Source: DASSKA01 sp035765755 (GTDB lineage Bacteria; Actinomycetota; Actinomycetes; Propionibacteriales; Nocardioidaceae). From it: a DNA stretch of 61,482 nt. Positions 35,275 to 43,067 of the stretch are shown here, piece by piece (positions within the stretch are counted from its first letter, which is position 1; every line of letters begins with the position of its first letter). Position numbers and translations under genes: made by a program. The DNA lies in the NCBI GenBank assembly GCA_035765755.1, contig DASTWW010000101.1:1-61482 (forward strand). Reading direction: 5' to 3'. Under the pieces are notes generated by a model that saw nothing but the letters and a program-made list of their open reading frames with translations, did not search any database and was not told where the DNA came from.

Positions 35275-38013
35275 TCAGCCGATCAGGTCGAAGCGGTCGA
35301 AGCCGCTGCCGACGTACTGCCGCCGCCGCACGCCCTGCCCAGTGCCGGGCAGCAGCCACAGCGTCCCGTCCCTGCGCTGACGGACAACGACGTCCGGATA
35401 CCCGTCGCCGTCCACGTCGCCAGGCCCGAGCAGCCGGTTGTACCGACGCGCGCCGCCGGCGATCGTGGTCCCCCCGGTGAGCCCTCCTGGCCCGTTCCCG
35501 GGGTAGAGCACCAGCCTCCGTCCCGACCGCAGGATGCTGTCCGGAGACCCGTCCGCGTTCCACAGCCCCGCGCCCACCTGGGCGTTGCCGGCGATCGCGT
35601 TGTGCGCGACGTAGCTGGGCAGGAAGCCGGTGAGCCCGTCGCCGGGGTAGATCCTCATGTCCCCGCGACGGGGCTGGCCCATCAGGTCCGGGTAGCCGTC
35701 ACCGGTCATGTCGCCCACCGCGGCCAACATTCGCACGTGGGCCCAGCCGCCGGACATCCTCACGCCCGGTGCCAGCCCGCCGCTGGCCATCCCGGAGTAC
35801 AGCCACAGGACCCCCCGCGAGGAGCGTGCGATCACGTCGCCTCGTCCGTCTCCGTTCCAGTCCCCGGCCTTGAGGATCAGGTTCGCGTGGGGCAAGGCGA
35901 CGTGGGTGTCGACGGTCCTGGTCAGGTTGCGACGGCCGTCGTTGGCGAACACCACGAGGTCGCCCTGCCCGGTCCGGCCCACCAGGTCGTCGAAGCGTCG
36001 CCCCGTGACGTTGCCGGCCACCGCCAGGTAGTCGACGTCCTGGAACCCGAGGTAGGGGCCGAAGGGGTGCCCGAGGCCGCCGTGCCCGTCCCCGGGGAAG
36101 ACGTAGACGAGCCCGGTGCGGGCCGCACGCGCCACGATGTCGGGCTTGCGGTCGTTGGTGACGTCGCCGGCGCCGGAGACGAGGTCGTAGACTCCCCAGC
36201 TGCCCGGGAGCAGGACGGGCGTGCCGATGCTCGCCGGCCCGGTCCCGGGCACCAGCCACAGCTGTCCCCCGGCGCGCGCCACCAGGTCCGGGTGACCGTC
36301 GCCGTTGAAGTCGCCGACACCGACGGTGAGGTCGTAGCCGCTCCAGTCCGGCGAGAGCAGTTGGCGGTGAGAGTACTGGCCGGTGCCGTCGCCCGGGTAC
36401 AGGTAGAGCGCCTGGGTGGCCGCGTCGCGGGCCACGACGTCGTTGCTGCCGTCGGAGTTCAGGTCGCCGACGCCGGTCAGCTGGTCGACCCCGGCGAACC
36501 TCGTGGAGCCCGTGGTGGGGGCGCCGAAGCCGCCGGTGCCGTTGCCCGGGTAGAGGGACAGCCGCCCGGTCGTGGCGTCGCGGGCCAGCAGGTCCGGGAC
36601 GTGGTCGCCGTTCAGGTCTCCGGGAGTGGCGACCAGGTCGGTGCCGGCCAGGGCCGACGGCGCCGGAGCCCCGGCCTGGTAGCCGACCTGGCCGCCGGTG
36701 CGCACCTCGTAGACCTCGTGGGTGGTCGCGTCGCGAACCACGAGGTCGGGCCAGCGGCTCCCGGACAGGTTGGTGGTCTTCTGCCTGCTGGTGAACGGGA
36801 CCTGGTGCGCGGCGGCGAGCCCCCGGATGGCGGGCAGCCTGCGGTAGAGGTACTTGCCGGGGCACTCGGTGGGGTAGACGTCGCGGTGTCCGTCGATGGC
36901 GGGTAGGTACCTGTCCTTGACCCAGACGCTCATGGCCGCAGGGTCGATCCCGTGCAGGCTCAGCTTCCACGCGAACAGCCGGCCGTAGGCGCGCAGGATC
37001 GCCCGGGGCGGGCGGGCCTTCTGGAAGTTGCCGATGGCTGCCATCGCGAAGGACACGTAGTTGTAGCCGTAGGTGTGCGCTCCGACGACCGGCCTGTCGA
37101 CGCCGCCGTACCGCCCCTCCCAGATCCGACCGAAGCGGTCGACGAGGAAGTTGTAGCCGATGTCGCTCCAGCCCAAGGTCTTGGTGTGGTAGGCGTAGAT
37201 GCCCCGGATGATGGCGGGGACCTGGGCGCGGGTGTAGTGGTTGCTGTTCACCGTGTGGTGCACGAACGCCGCGTGCACCTCCCCGTAGCTGAGCGAGGAG
37301 GGCTGGCGCATCGACTCGTCGGCGCCCCATTGGGCCCTGGAGAATATCTTCGGCTTCGGGGTGACGAGGCTGGAGGAAGCTGCGGTGTCCGCCGAGGCGA
37401 GCCGCGCGGTGTCGATCGCCGGCCGCTGCCGGACCGGTGCGGTGGTGCGTCCCGGGTCGATGACGGCCAGCCGTAGGCCGCGGGGTGCGCGGCCCGACGG
37501 CGTGAACACCTCGACCTGCACCTTGTCGACCTTGCCGACCAGCATCGGCTCGGTTCCCGGTCGGGCGCCGGCAGCCTCCGCGGTGCCGGGCGTCGGCCCT
37601 TCCTTGGCGTCGTAGTCCACCGGCTGCCAACGGCTCCAGCGACCCTTGTCGAGACTGCGCACCCGCACCCGGATGTGCTGCCCCCGTATCTGCCCCGGAT
37701 CCCAGCTCACTCCGACGGTGGCGAGGCCGGAGACCGGCACCGGAGCGCTGAGCACCGCACGGTGCGGGCTGCCCGCCACGCGCGCCGCACCGGCACTGCC
37801 CCGCAGCGGCACCTCCTCCACCCGAGGGTCGACCGGGTGGGAGGCCACGAGGGACCCGCTCGCCTCGGAGGGGGCGGCGGCCGCGGCCGAGCGGGTCGGC
37901 GGAACGATCTGGAGGTTCACCACCTCCGCCGCGGGCGCGGCCACTGCGAGCACCGCGGCACACACCAGCGCCTGCTGGCAGGCGACGACCAACCGGGTCT
38001 TCACGTGGTGCAT
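35275..38013 (-). CDS. Secreted N-acetylmuramoyl-L-alanine amidase with FG-GAP-like repeats
   Basis: A 912-residue extracellular protein. A signal peptide lies at the start (TRLVVACQQALVCAAVLAVA). A PGRP/amidase_2 domain spans about 222-400, with zinc ligands His252/253 in AFVHHTVNS, His376 and Cys384 in GHRDVYPTECPG and the catalytic region IGYNFLVDRFGRIWEGRYGG. From about 420 to the end there are nine VCBS/FG-GAP-type calcium-loop repeats (GDLNGDHVPDLLARD, GDFNGDGHPDLVAR, GDVDGDGYPDVVVR and variants), which usually form a beta-propeller. It should cut peptidoglycan stem peptides outside the cell, with the propeller binding wall or polymer. Two direct TCACATSAG repeats lie upstream. Confidence 0.93.
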   Translation of the reverse strand: MHHVKTRLVVACQQALVCAAVLAVAAPAAEVVNLQIVPPTRSAAAAAPSEASGSLVASHPVDPRVEEVPLRGSAGAARVAGSPHRAVLSAPVPVSGLATVGVSWDPGQIRGQHIRVRVRSLDKGRWSRWQPVDYDAKEGPTPGTAEAAGARPGTEPMLVGKVDKVQVEVFTPSGRAPRGLRLAVIDPGRTTAPVRQRPAIDTARLASADTAASSSLVTPKPKIFSRAQWGADESMRQPSSLSYGEVHAAFVHHTVNSNHYTRAQVPAIIRGIYAYHTKTLGWSDIGYNFLVDRFGRIWEGRYGGVDRPVVGAHTYGYNYVSFAMAAIGNFQKARPPRAILRAYGRLFAWKLSLHGIDPAAMSVWVKDRYLPAIDGHRDVYPTECPGKYLYRRLPAIRGLAAAHQVPFTSRQKTTNLSGSRWPDLVVRDATTHEVYEVRTGGQVGYQAGAPAPSALAGTDLVATPGDLNGDHVPDLLARDATTGRLSLYPGNGTGGFGAPTTGSTRFAGVDQLTGVGDLNSDGSNDVVARDAATQALYLYPGDGTGQYSHRQLLSPDWSGYDLTVGVGDFNGDGHPDLVARAGGQLWLVPGTGPASIGTPVLLPGSWGVYDLVSGAGDVTNDRKPDIVARAARTGLVYVFPGDGHGGLGHPFGPYLGFQDVDYLAVAGNVTGRRFDDLVGRTGQGDLVVFANDGRRNLTRTVDTHVALPHANLILKAGDWNGDGRGDVIARSSRGVLWLYSGMASGGLAPGVRMSGGWAHVRMLAAVGDMTGDGYPDLMGQPRRGDMRIYPGDGLTGFLPSYVAHNAIAGNAQVGAGLWNADGSPDSILRSGRRLVLYPGNGPGGLTGGTTIAGGARRYNRLLGPGDVDGDGYPDVVVRQRRDGTLWLLPGTGQGVRRRQYVGSGFDRFDLIG

Positions 38014-38041
38014 GAGGAGGGGCTCCAGCGCTCGGGACGAA

Positions 38042-38068
38042 TCACATGAGCCTCAAATGTCACATCAG
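38042..38068. repeat. Direct repeat upstream of the amidase gene
   Basis: TCACATGAG (38042-38050) and TCACATCAG (38060-38068) match at eight of nine bases with an 18-base period, 29-55 bases before the amidase ATG. They could be a regulator site. Confidence 0.35.
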
Positions 38069-38135
38069 TAACATCTCGGCGCAAGCACAAGCGGCGAACT
38101 CCCCACGTGTAATTCGAGCCGCGGGGAGGCGCGGG

Positions 38136-38936
38136 TCAGATGTCCGCGCCGAGCCCCTCGTCCATGTCCATGCCCTCGTCCATGTCCTCGGAGCCGACTT
38201 CCTCTTCGTCGTCGTCGTCGTAGTTGAGGTACTTGATGGCCGCGTCGGCGTCCCCGTCGAAGCCGAGCACGCCCTTCTCGAGGACCAGCACCCGGTTGCA
38301 CATGTTGCGCACCGACGCCGCGGCATGGCTGACGTAGACCATGGTCTGTCCGGCGTCCCGAACCTCCTTCATCCGGGCCATGCACTTCTTCTTGAACGGC
38401 CGGTCGCCCACCGCGAGCACCTCGTCGACGAGGAAGATGTCGGAGTCGGCGTGCACCGCGACCGCGAAGCCCAGCCGGGCGAACATGCCCGAGGAGTAGT
38501 AGCCCACAGGGGTGTCCAGGAACCGGCCGATGTCGGCGAAGTCGACGATCTGGTCGAACTTCCGCTTGGTCTCAGCCTCGCTCATGCCGAGGATGGCCGC
38601 GTTCAGGTAGACGTTGTCGCGCCCGGACAGCTGGGGGTGGAAGCCGGCGCCGGTGGCGATCAGCCCCGCGATGCGGCCCCGCGTGTAGACCTTGCCGGAG
38701 TCCGGGCGCATCACGCCGGAGATCAGCTTGAGCAAGGTGCTCTTCCCCGAGCCGTTCAGCCCCATCAGCCCGACGGACTCACCCTGCTCGATCTTGAAGC
38801 TGACGTCGTTCACGGCCAGGAAGGAGTCGCTGAGCCGCTGGCGGCGCATGGTCGCCACCGTGATCTCCTTGATCGTGCGGTGGTAGCGCATCGTGAAGCG
38901 CTTGCTGGCGTGGTCGACGACGATGGACTCAGACAT
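38136..38936 (-). CDS. wzt: Polysaccharide ABC transporter ATP-binding protein (Wzt/RfbE-like)
   Basis: A 266-residue ABC ATPase for export of a lipid-linked galactan across the membrane. Walker A reads MGLNGSGKSTL, the signature YYSSGMFARLGFAVAV and Walker B DIFLVDEVLAVGD. The Wzt carbohydrate-binding C-domain is absent, as in mycobacterial Rv3781. Instead the last 27 residues form an acidic run, starting DDDDEEEVGSEDMDEGMD, not seen in the usual homologues I know. It is coupled to wzm by one-base overlap (TGATG). Confidence 0.93.
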   Translation of the reverse strand: MSESIVVDHASKRFTMRYHRTIKEITVATMRRQRLSDSFLAVNDVSFKIEQGESVGLMGLNGSGKSTLLKLISGVMRPDSGKVYTRGRIAGLIATGAGFHPQLSGRDNVYLNAAILGMSEAETKRKFDQIVDFADIGRFLDTPVGYYSSGMFARLGFAVAVHADSDIFLVDEVLAVGDRPFKKKCMARMKEVRDAGQTMVYVSHAAASVRNMCNRVLVLEKGVLGFDGDADAAIKYLNYDDDDEEEVGSEDMDEGMDMDEGLGADI

Positions 38937-39838
38937 CACAGCCGCTCCGCGAGCTTGCCCTCGAACCGGCTGAAGATCAGCTGGCAGATGCCCAGGAAGA
39001 TCACGGCGACGGCGAGCATGATGATGCCGCGCAGGATCAGGTGGCTCGGAAAACTGGGGAACCCGTCGGGGTTGAAGTTCGGGACGTCCTTCACCGTGGA
39101 GGACCAGAAGCAGCGCTGGACGTTCAGCACCGCGATCGAGATCGGGTTCATCAGGTAGACCTTGTAGACCCACGTCCCGGCCAGGCTGCTGGTCGCCAGC
39201 CTGGAGAACGGGTAGATCATCGGCACCGTCCACCGGATGAACAGCGCGAAGGTCGAGACGATGTTCTGGAAGTCCCGGAAGAACACGTTGCCGGCGCTGA
39301 AGATGAGCGCGAGCCCGGTGCCGAACACCGCCACGGTCATGATCCCGAGGAAGCCTGCGAGCAGCCCCACCGGGTCCGGGGTCCAGCCGGTGATCAAAGC
39401 TCCGGCCCACAAGATCAGCAGCTGTGGGAACGTGTGGATCGCCGACACCATCATCGCCGAGACCGGGAACATCTCGCGGGGCAGCGACATCTTCTGCACG
39501 ATCTGCCGGTTCTGCACGATCGAGCGGGTCCCCTGGGAGAACGTCTCGGTGAAGTAGTGGACGATCACCATCCCGGAGAACAGGTGGATGGGGAAGTTCG
39601 GCACGTTCTTGTGCATGCCGAGGATGAGCCCCATCACGAAGAAGTAGACCGAGAACTGCACGGCTGGCTGCACGTAGGACCAGAGCAGGCCGAGGAACGA
39701 GCCGGAGTACCGCTGCTGGATGCCCTTGCGCACCAGCAGCCGGAGCAGGTAGCGGCGCCGGAACACGTCGAGCAGACCCGCCCGGTAGCCCGGTTGGACC
39801 AGCGGCGCGTTGACGTCCCTGGTAATGACCGCGGTCAT
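38936..39838 (-). CDS. wzm: Polysaccharide ABC transporter permease (Wzm-like)
   Basis: A 300-residue membrane protein of the ABC-2 type with about six helices (FLGLLWSYVQPAVQFSVYFF, LLAGFLGIMTVAVFGTGLAL, ILRGIIMLAVAVIFLGICQL). With Wzt it forms the flippase for undecaprenyl- or decaprenyl-linked galactan. The start overlaps the GlfT2 stop by four bases, the end overlaps wzt by one. The glf-glfT2-wzm-wzt arrangement is the galactan export unit of actinobacteria. Confidence 0.93.
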   Translation of the reverse strand: MTAVITRDVNAPLVQPGYRAGLLDVFRRRYLLRLLVRKGIQQRYSGSFLGLLWSYVQPAVQFSVYFFVMGLILGMHKNVPNFPIHLFSGMVIVHYFTETFSQGTRSIVQNRQIVQKMSLPREMFPVSAMMVSAIHTFPQLLILWAGALITGWTPDPVGLLAGFLGIMTVAVFGTGLALIFSAGNVFFRDFQNIVSTFALFIRWTVPMIYPFSRLATSSLAGTWVYKVYLMNPISIAVLNVQRCFWSSTVKDVPNFNPDGFPSFPSHLILRGIIMLAVAVIFLGICQLIFSRFEGKLAERL

Positions 39839-41862
39839 GACGTCGCGGACTCCTTGGCGGCCGGGGCCTCCGCCGACGGCTGCGGCGCCGTCGTCTCGAA
39901 GGTCTGCGCCCACTGCTCCGGTGACACGATCGCAGGCAGCGCCTTGCGGTAGTGGCGGGCCAGGCGTGGCCACTCCAGCCACAGCTTCTGGTGGATCTCG
40001 GCGGTGCGCCGCATCAGGTCGAGGGCGCGTGCCTGGTCGCGCCGGTGCCAGGACGCCATGGTGCCGTCGGTGGTGGAGACCACCGCGGAGTCGAACTGGG
40101 CCAGCATCCACCAGCGCGCGTCCATCGACGCGAGCCGTGCTTCGGGGTGCTTGCGGGACAGCTTCCGGGTCGGCCGGAACTGGCGTACCGCGCCGAGGCC
40201 GGCCGCCACCGCCTGTCCGAGCACGCCGCGCGGCTCGGTCGGCTCTTTGCCTCGCTTCGGCGGCTTCTCTCGCTTCACCGGCGGGAAGGCGTCGGGGTCG
40301 GCCACGGTCCGGGCGTCGTCGTACGCGGACCGTACCTCGCGCACCTCGGCCAGCTTCGTCAGCAGGTCCGCGTGCAGCTTCTCCGGCCCCGCCAGCACGT
40401 CCTCGAGGGCGCGCAGCCGCAGCTCGGCGGTGGAGTACTGCATGGCGAGGATGTGCTTGACCTGGTGGTTGAAGCTCTCTCGCACCAGCCGCCCGCCGCG
40501 CGGGTACGGCGAGTGGAGCAGCGCCGCGATGGTGCGGTTGCGCTGGTGGAAGTAGGCCTGCCAGTCCAGCGCGTCGTTCTTGTCGGTCCACGGCACGTGC
40601 CAGACCGCGGCACCGGGCAGCGTGACGGTGGGGATGCCCTCCGCCTGCGCCCGCACGCCGTACTCGGAGTCGTCCCACTTGATGAACAGCGGCAGACTGA
40701 GCCCGATGCGGCGCAGCACCTCGGTCGGGATCAGGCACATGAACCAGCCGTTGAAGTCCACGTCGATGCGTCGGTGCAGCCAGCGGGCGCTGCGCAGGTT
40801 CCTGCTGGCGAAGTCCCAGTCGTTGATGACGGTGCCCGGCGACTGCCACCAGAACCGCCACTTGTTGATGATCTCGCCGAAGCTGTGCAGCCGGGCCCGG
40901 GAGTACAGGCTGAACATGTGACCGCCGACGATCGTCGGCTTGCGGCACAGGTCCCCGAACGTCGCCGCACGCACGATGCTCTCCGGCTCGGCGACCACGT
41001 CGTCGTCCATGCACAGCACGTACGTCGAGCGGTCGCCGCGCAGGGTCTCGAGCTGGGCACGCGCGTAGCCGCCCGACCCGCCCATGTTCGCCTGCTCGAT
41101 GACCCGCAGCCTCATCCCCAGCGACGCCTCGGCCTTGGCGAAGCCAGGGTCGTCGGCCACCTTCTGGGTGCCCTGCTCCATCACGAGCACCTGGTCGAGC
41201 ACCTCGGCGAGGCTGTCGTCCTCGCCGAGCTGGGTGAGCAGCTTGGCGCAGAACTCGGGGCGGTTCATGGTGGTGATGCCGACGGTGACGGTGCCGGACA
41301 CGGCCCGCTCTGCCGGCACCTCGGCGGCCCACAGGGCCTCCTCGAGCACTGCGTCGTCGTCCGCGGCGACCACGTCGAACCAGTACCAACCGCCGTCGCC
41401 GAACGGCTTGAGCGGGAGGTCGAAGCTGAACGTCTGGGTGCCTTCACCCTCGACGGCTGCGGAGTCCACCCGCTGCGAGCGGCCGTTGGCCATCGACCGG
41501 TAGACGATCACGTTCGCGCCGGCGCCGGAGACCGACACGGTCAGCGTCACGTCCTGGACCACGGTCCACATCCGCCAGTAGCTGGCGGCGAAGCCGTTGA
41601 AGTAGGTGCCGAAGGAGACCCGGTCACCGGCGTCGACCCGCAGCCTACGCCGGTCGAGGATGGCGTCGGGGTGCAGCGACTCGCCGCTGGACGTGGGCTG
41701 CAGCAGCAGCGCCCGGGACACCTCGTAGTCACGGCCGCCGGGGAGCGCCTCCGGCTCCAGCTGCGCCTTGTCGCGGTCGACGTACAGCGGCAGGACGTCG
41801 ATGTCGCGGTCGGCGGGGAGCACAACCCGCTGCAGGACGCGGCGTTCGGTGCCAGAGCTCAT
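39835..41862 (-). CDS. glfT2: Galactofuranosyltransferase GlfT2-like
   Basis: A 675-residue bifunctional galactofuranosyltransferase (M. tuberculosis GlfT2 is 637), which extends galactan with alternating beta-1,5 and beta-1,6 galactofuranose. An N-terminal beta-sandwich precedes a GT-A domain. The metal triad is CMDDDVV (Asp286-288), the catalytic pair lies in WDDSEYG (397-398), and His422 is in WHVPWTDKND, all matching GlfT2. A C-terminal helical domain follows. It uses UDP-galactofuranose from the coupled glf gene (four-base overlap) on the cytoplasmic side. Confidence 0.95.
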   Translation of the reverse strand: MSSGTERRVLQRVVLPADRDIDVLPLYVDRDKAQLEPEALPGGRDYEVSRALLLQPTSSGESLHPDAILDRRRLRVDAGDRVSFGTYFNGFAASYWRMWTVVQDVTLTVSVSGAGANVIVYRSMANGRSQRVDSAAVEGEGTQTFSFDLPLKPFGDGGWYWFDVVAADDDAVLEEALWAAEVPAERAVSGTVTVGITTMNRPEFCAKLLTQLGEDDSLAEVLDQVLVMEQGTQKVADDPGFAKAEASLGMRLRVIEQANMGGSGGYARAQLETLRGDRSTYVLCMDDDVVAEPESIVRAATFGDLCRKPTIVGGHMFSLYSRARLHSFGEIINKWRFWWQSPGTVINDWDFASRNLRSARWLHRRIDVDFNGWFMCLIPTEVLRRIGLSLPLFIKWDDSEYGVRAQAEGIPTVTLPGAAVWHVPWTDKNDALDWQAYFHQRNRTIAALLHSPYPRGGRLVRESFNHQVKHILAMQYSTAELRLRALEDVLAGPEKLHADLLTKLAEVREVRSAYDDARTVADPDAFPPVKREKPPKRGKEPTEPRGVLGQAVAAGLGAVRQFRPTRKLSRKHPEARLASMDARWWMLAQFDSAVVSTTDGTMASWHRRDQARALDLMRRTAEIHQKLWLEWPRLARHYRKALPAIVSPEQWAQTFETTAPQPSAEAPAAKESATS

Positions 41863-43034
41863 TCGAGGATCCCTCCGCTCGCCAGCTTCTCGCCTGCGGC
41901 GAAGTGTGGCTTGAGCTTGTTCTCGTACATGGTCAGTGCCGAACCGATCGCCATGTGCATGTCGAGGTACTTGTAGGTGCCGAGGCGGCCACCGAACAGC
42001 ACGTCGGGCTCGGCCTTGGCGAGGTCACGGTACCTGAGAAGCTTCGCCCGGTCGTCCGCGGTGTTGATCGGGTAGTACGGCTCATCCCCCTGCTTGGCGA
42101 ACCGGGAGTACTCCCGCATGATCACCGTCTTGTCATCAGGGTAGTCCCGCTCGGGGTGGAAGTGCCGCGGCTCGATGATGCGCGTGTACGGCACGTTCTC
42201 GTCGGCGTAGTTCATCACCGACGTCCCCTGGAAGTCCTTCACCGCCTTGACCTCTCGCTCGAGGTCGATGGTCCGCCAGGACAGCTCGCCCTCGCAGTTC
42301 TCGAAGTAGGCGTCGACCGGACCGGTGTACACCACCGGCACGTTGCCGAGGATGTCGCCGCGCTGGTCGAAGAAGTCGGTCTCCAGGCGCACCTCGATGT
42401 TGGGGTGGTCGGCCATCTTGCTGAGCCAGGCGGTGTACCCGTCGACCGGGAGGCCTTCGTAGCGGTCGTTGAAGTAGCGGTTGTCGAAGTTGTAGCGGAC
42501 GGGGAGCCGGCTGAAGATCGACGGGTCGAGCTCCTTGGGATCGGTCTGCCACTGCTTGAGGGTGTACCCGCGGAAGAACGCCTCGTAGAGCGGCCGGCCG
42601 ACCAGCGAGATGCCCTTCTCCTCGAGGTTGCGCGCCTGCGCGCTGTCGATCTCGCCGGCCTGCTCGGCGACCAACGCGCGCGCCTCGTCCGGCGTCAGGT
42701 GCCTGCCGAAGTACTCGCAGATGGTGGCCAGGTTCACAGGCATCGGGTAGACCCGGCCCTGGAAGATCGTGAACACCCGGTGCTGGTAGCCGGTGAACTT
42801 CGTGAACCGGTTGACGTAGCTCCACACCCGCTCGTTGGAGGTGTGGAACAGGTGCGCGCCGTACACGTGCACCTCGATCCCGGTATCCGGGTCCGGCTCG
42901 CTGTAGGCGTTGCCTCCGATGTGGTGGCGGCGTTCGAGGACCAGAACCTTCAGACCGAGCTCGTTGGCACAGCGTTCGGCGATCGTCAGGCCGAAGAGAC
43001 CGGACCCGACGATGACGAGGTCAGCGTTCAACAC
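41859..43034 (-). CDS. glf: UDP-galactopyranose mutase
   Basis: A 391-residue flavoenzyme that converts UDP-galactopyranose to UDP-galactofuranose. The FAD fold opens VIVGSGLFGLTIAER, followed by YGAHLFHTSNERVWSYVNRF and the conserved TLKQWQTDPKELDPSIFSRLP and ending LGTYKYLDMHMAIGSAL. AGGAG lies upstream: GTG 43034 follows it by two bases, TTG 43031 by five, so the TTG may be the real start. Operon with glfT2, wzm and wzt. TAGACT at 43062-43067 could be the -10. Confidence 0.96.
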   Translation of the reverse strand: MLNADLVIVGSGLFGLTIAERCANELGLKVLVLERRHHIGGNAYSEPDPDTGIEVHVYGAHLFHTSNERVWSYVNRFTKFTGYQHRVFTIFQGRVYPMPVNLATICEYFGRHLTPDEARALVAEQAGEIDSAQARNLEEKGISLVGRPLYEAFFRGYTLKQWQTDPKELDPSIFSRLPVRYNFDNRYFNDRYEGLPVDGYTAWLSKMADHPNIEVRLETDFFDQRGDILGNVPVVYTGPVDAYFENCEGELSWRTIDLEREVKAVKDFQGTSVMNYADENVPYTRIIEPRHFHPERDYPDDKTVIMREYSRFAKQGDEPYYPINTADDRAKLLRYRDLAKAEPDVLFGGRLGTYKYLDMHMAIGSALTMYENKLKPHFAAGEKLASGGILE

Positions 43035-43061
43035 AACTCCTGGTACGGGGGCGGCGCCTGA

Positions 43062-43067
43062 AGTCTA
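43062..43067 (-). promoter_or_regulatory. Candidate -10 of the glf operon
   Basis: TAGACT on the minus strand overlaps the stop codon of the upstream glycosyltransferase gene and lies about 28 bases before the glf start, with AGGAG in between. Confidence 0.35.
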
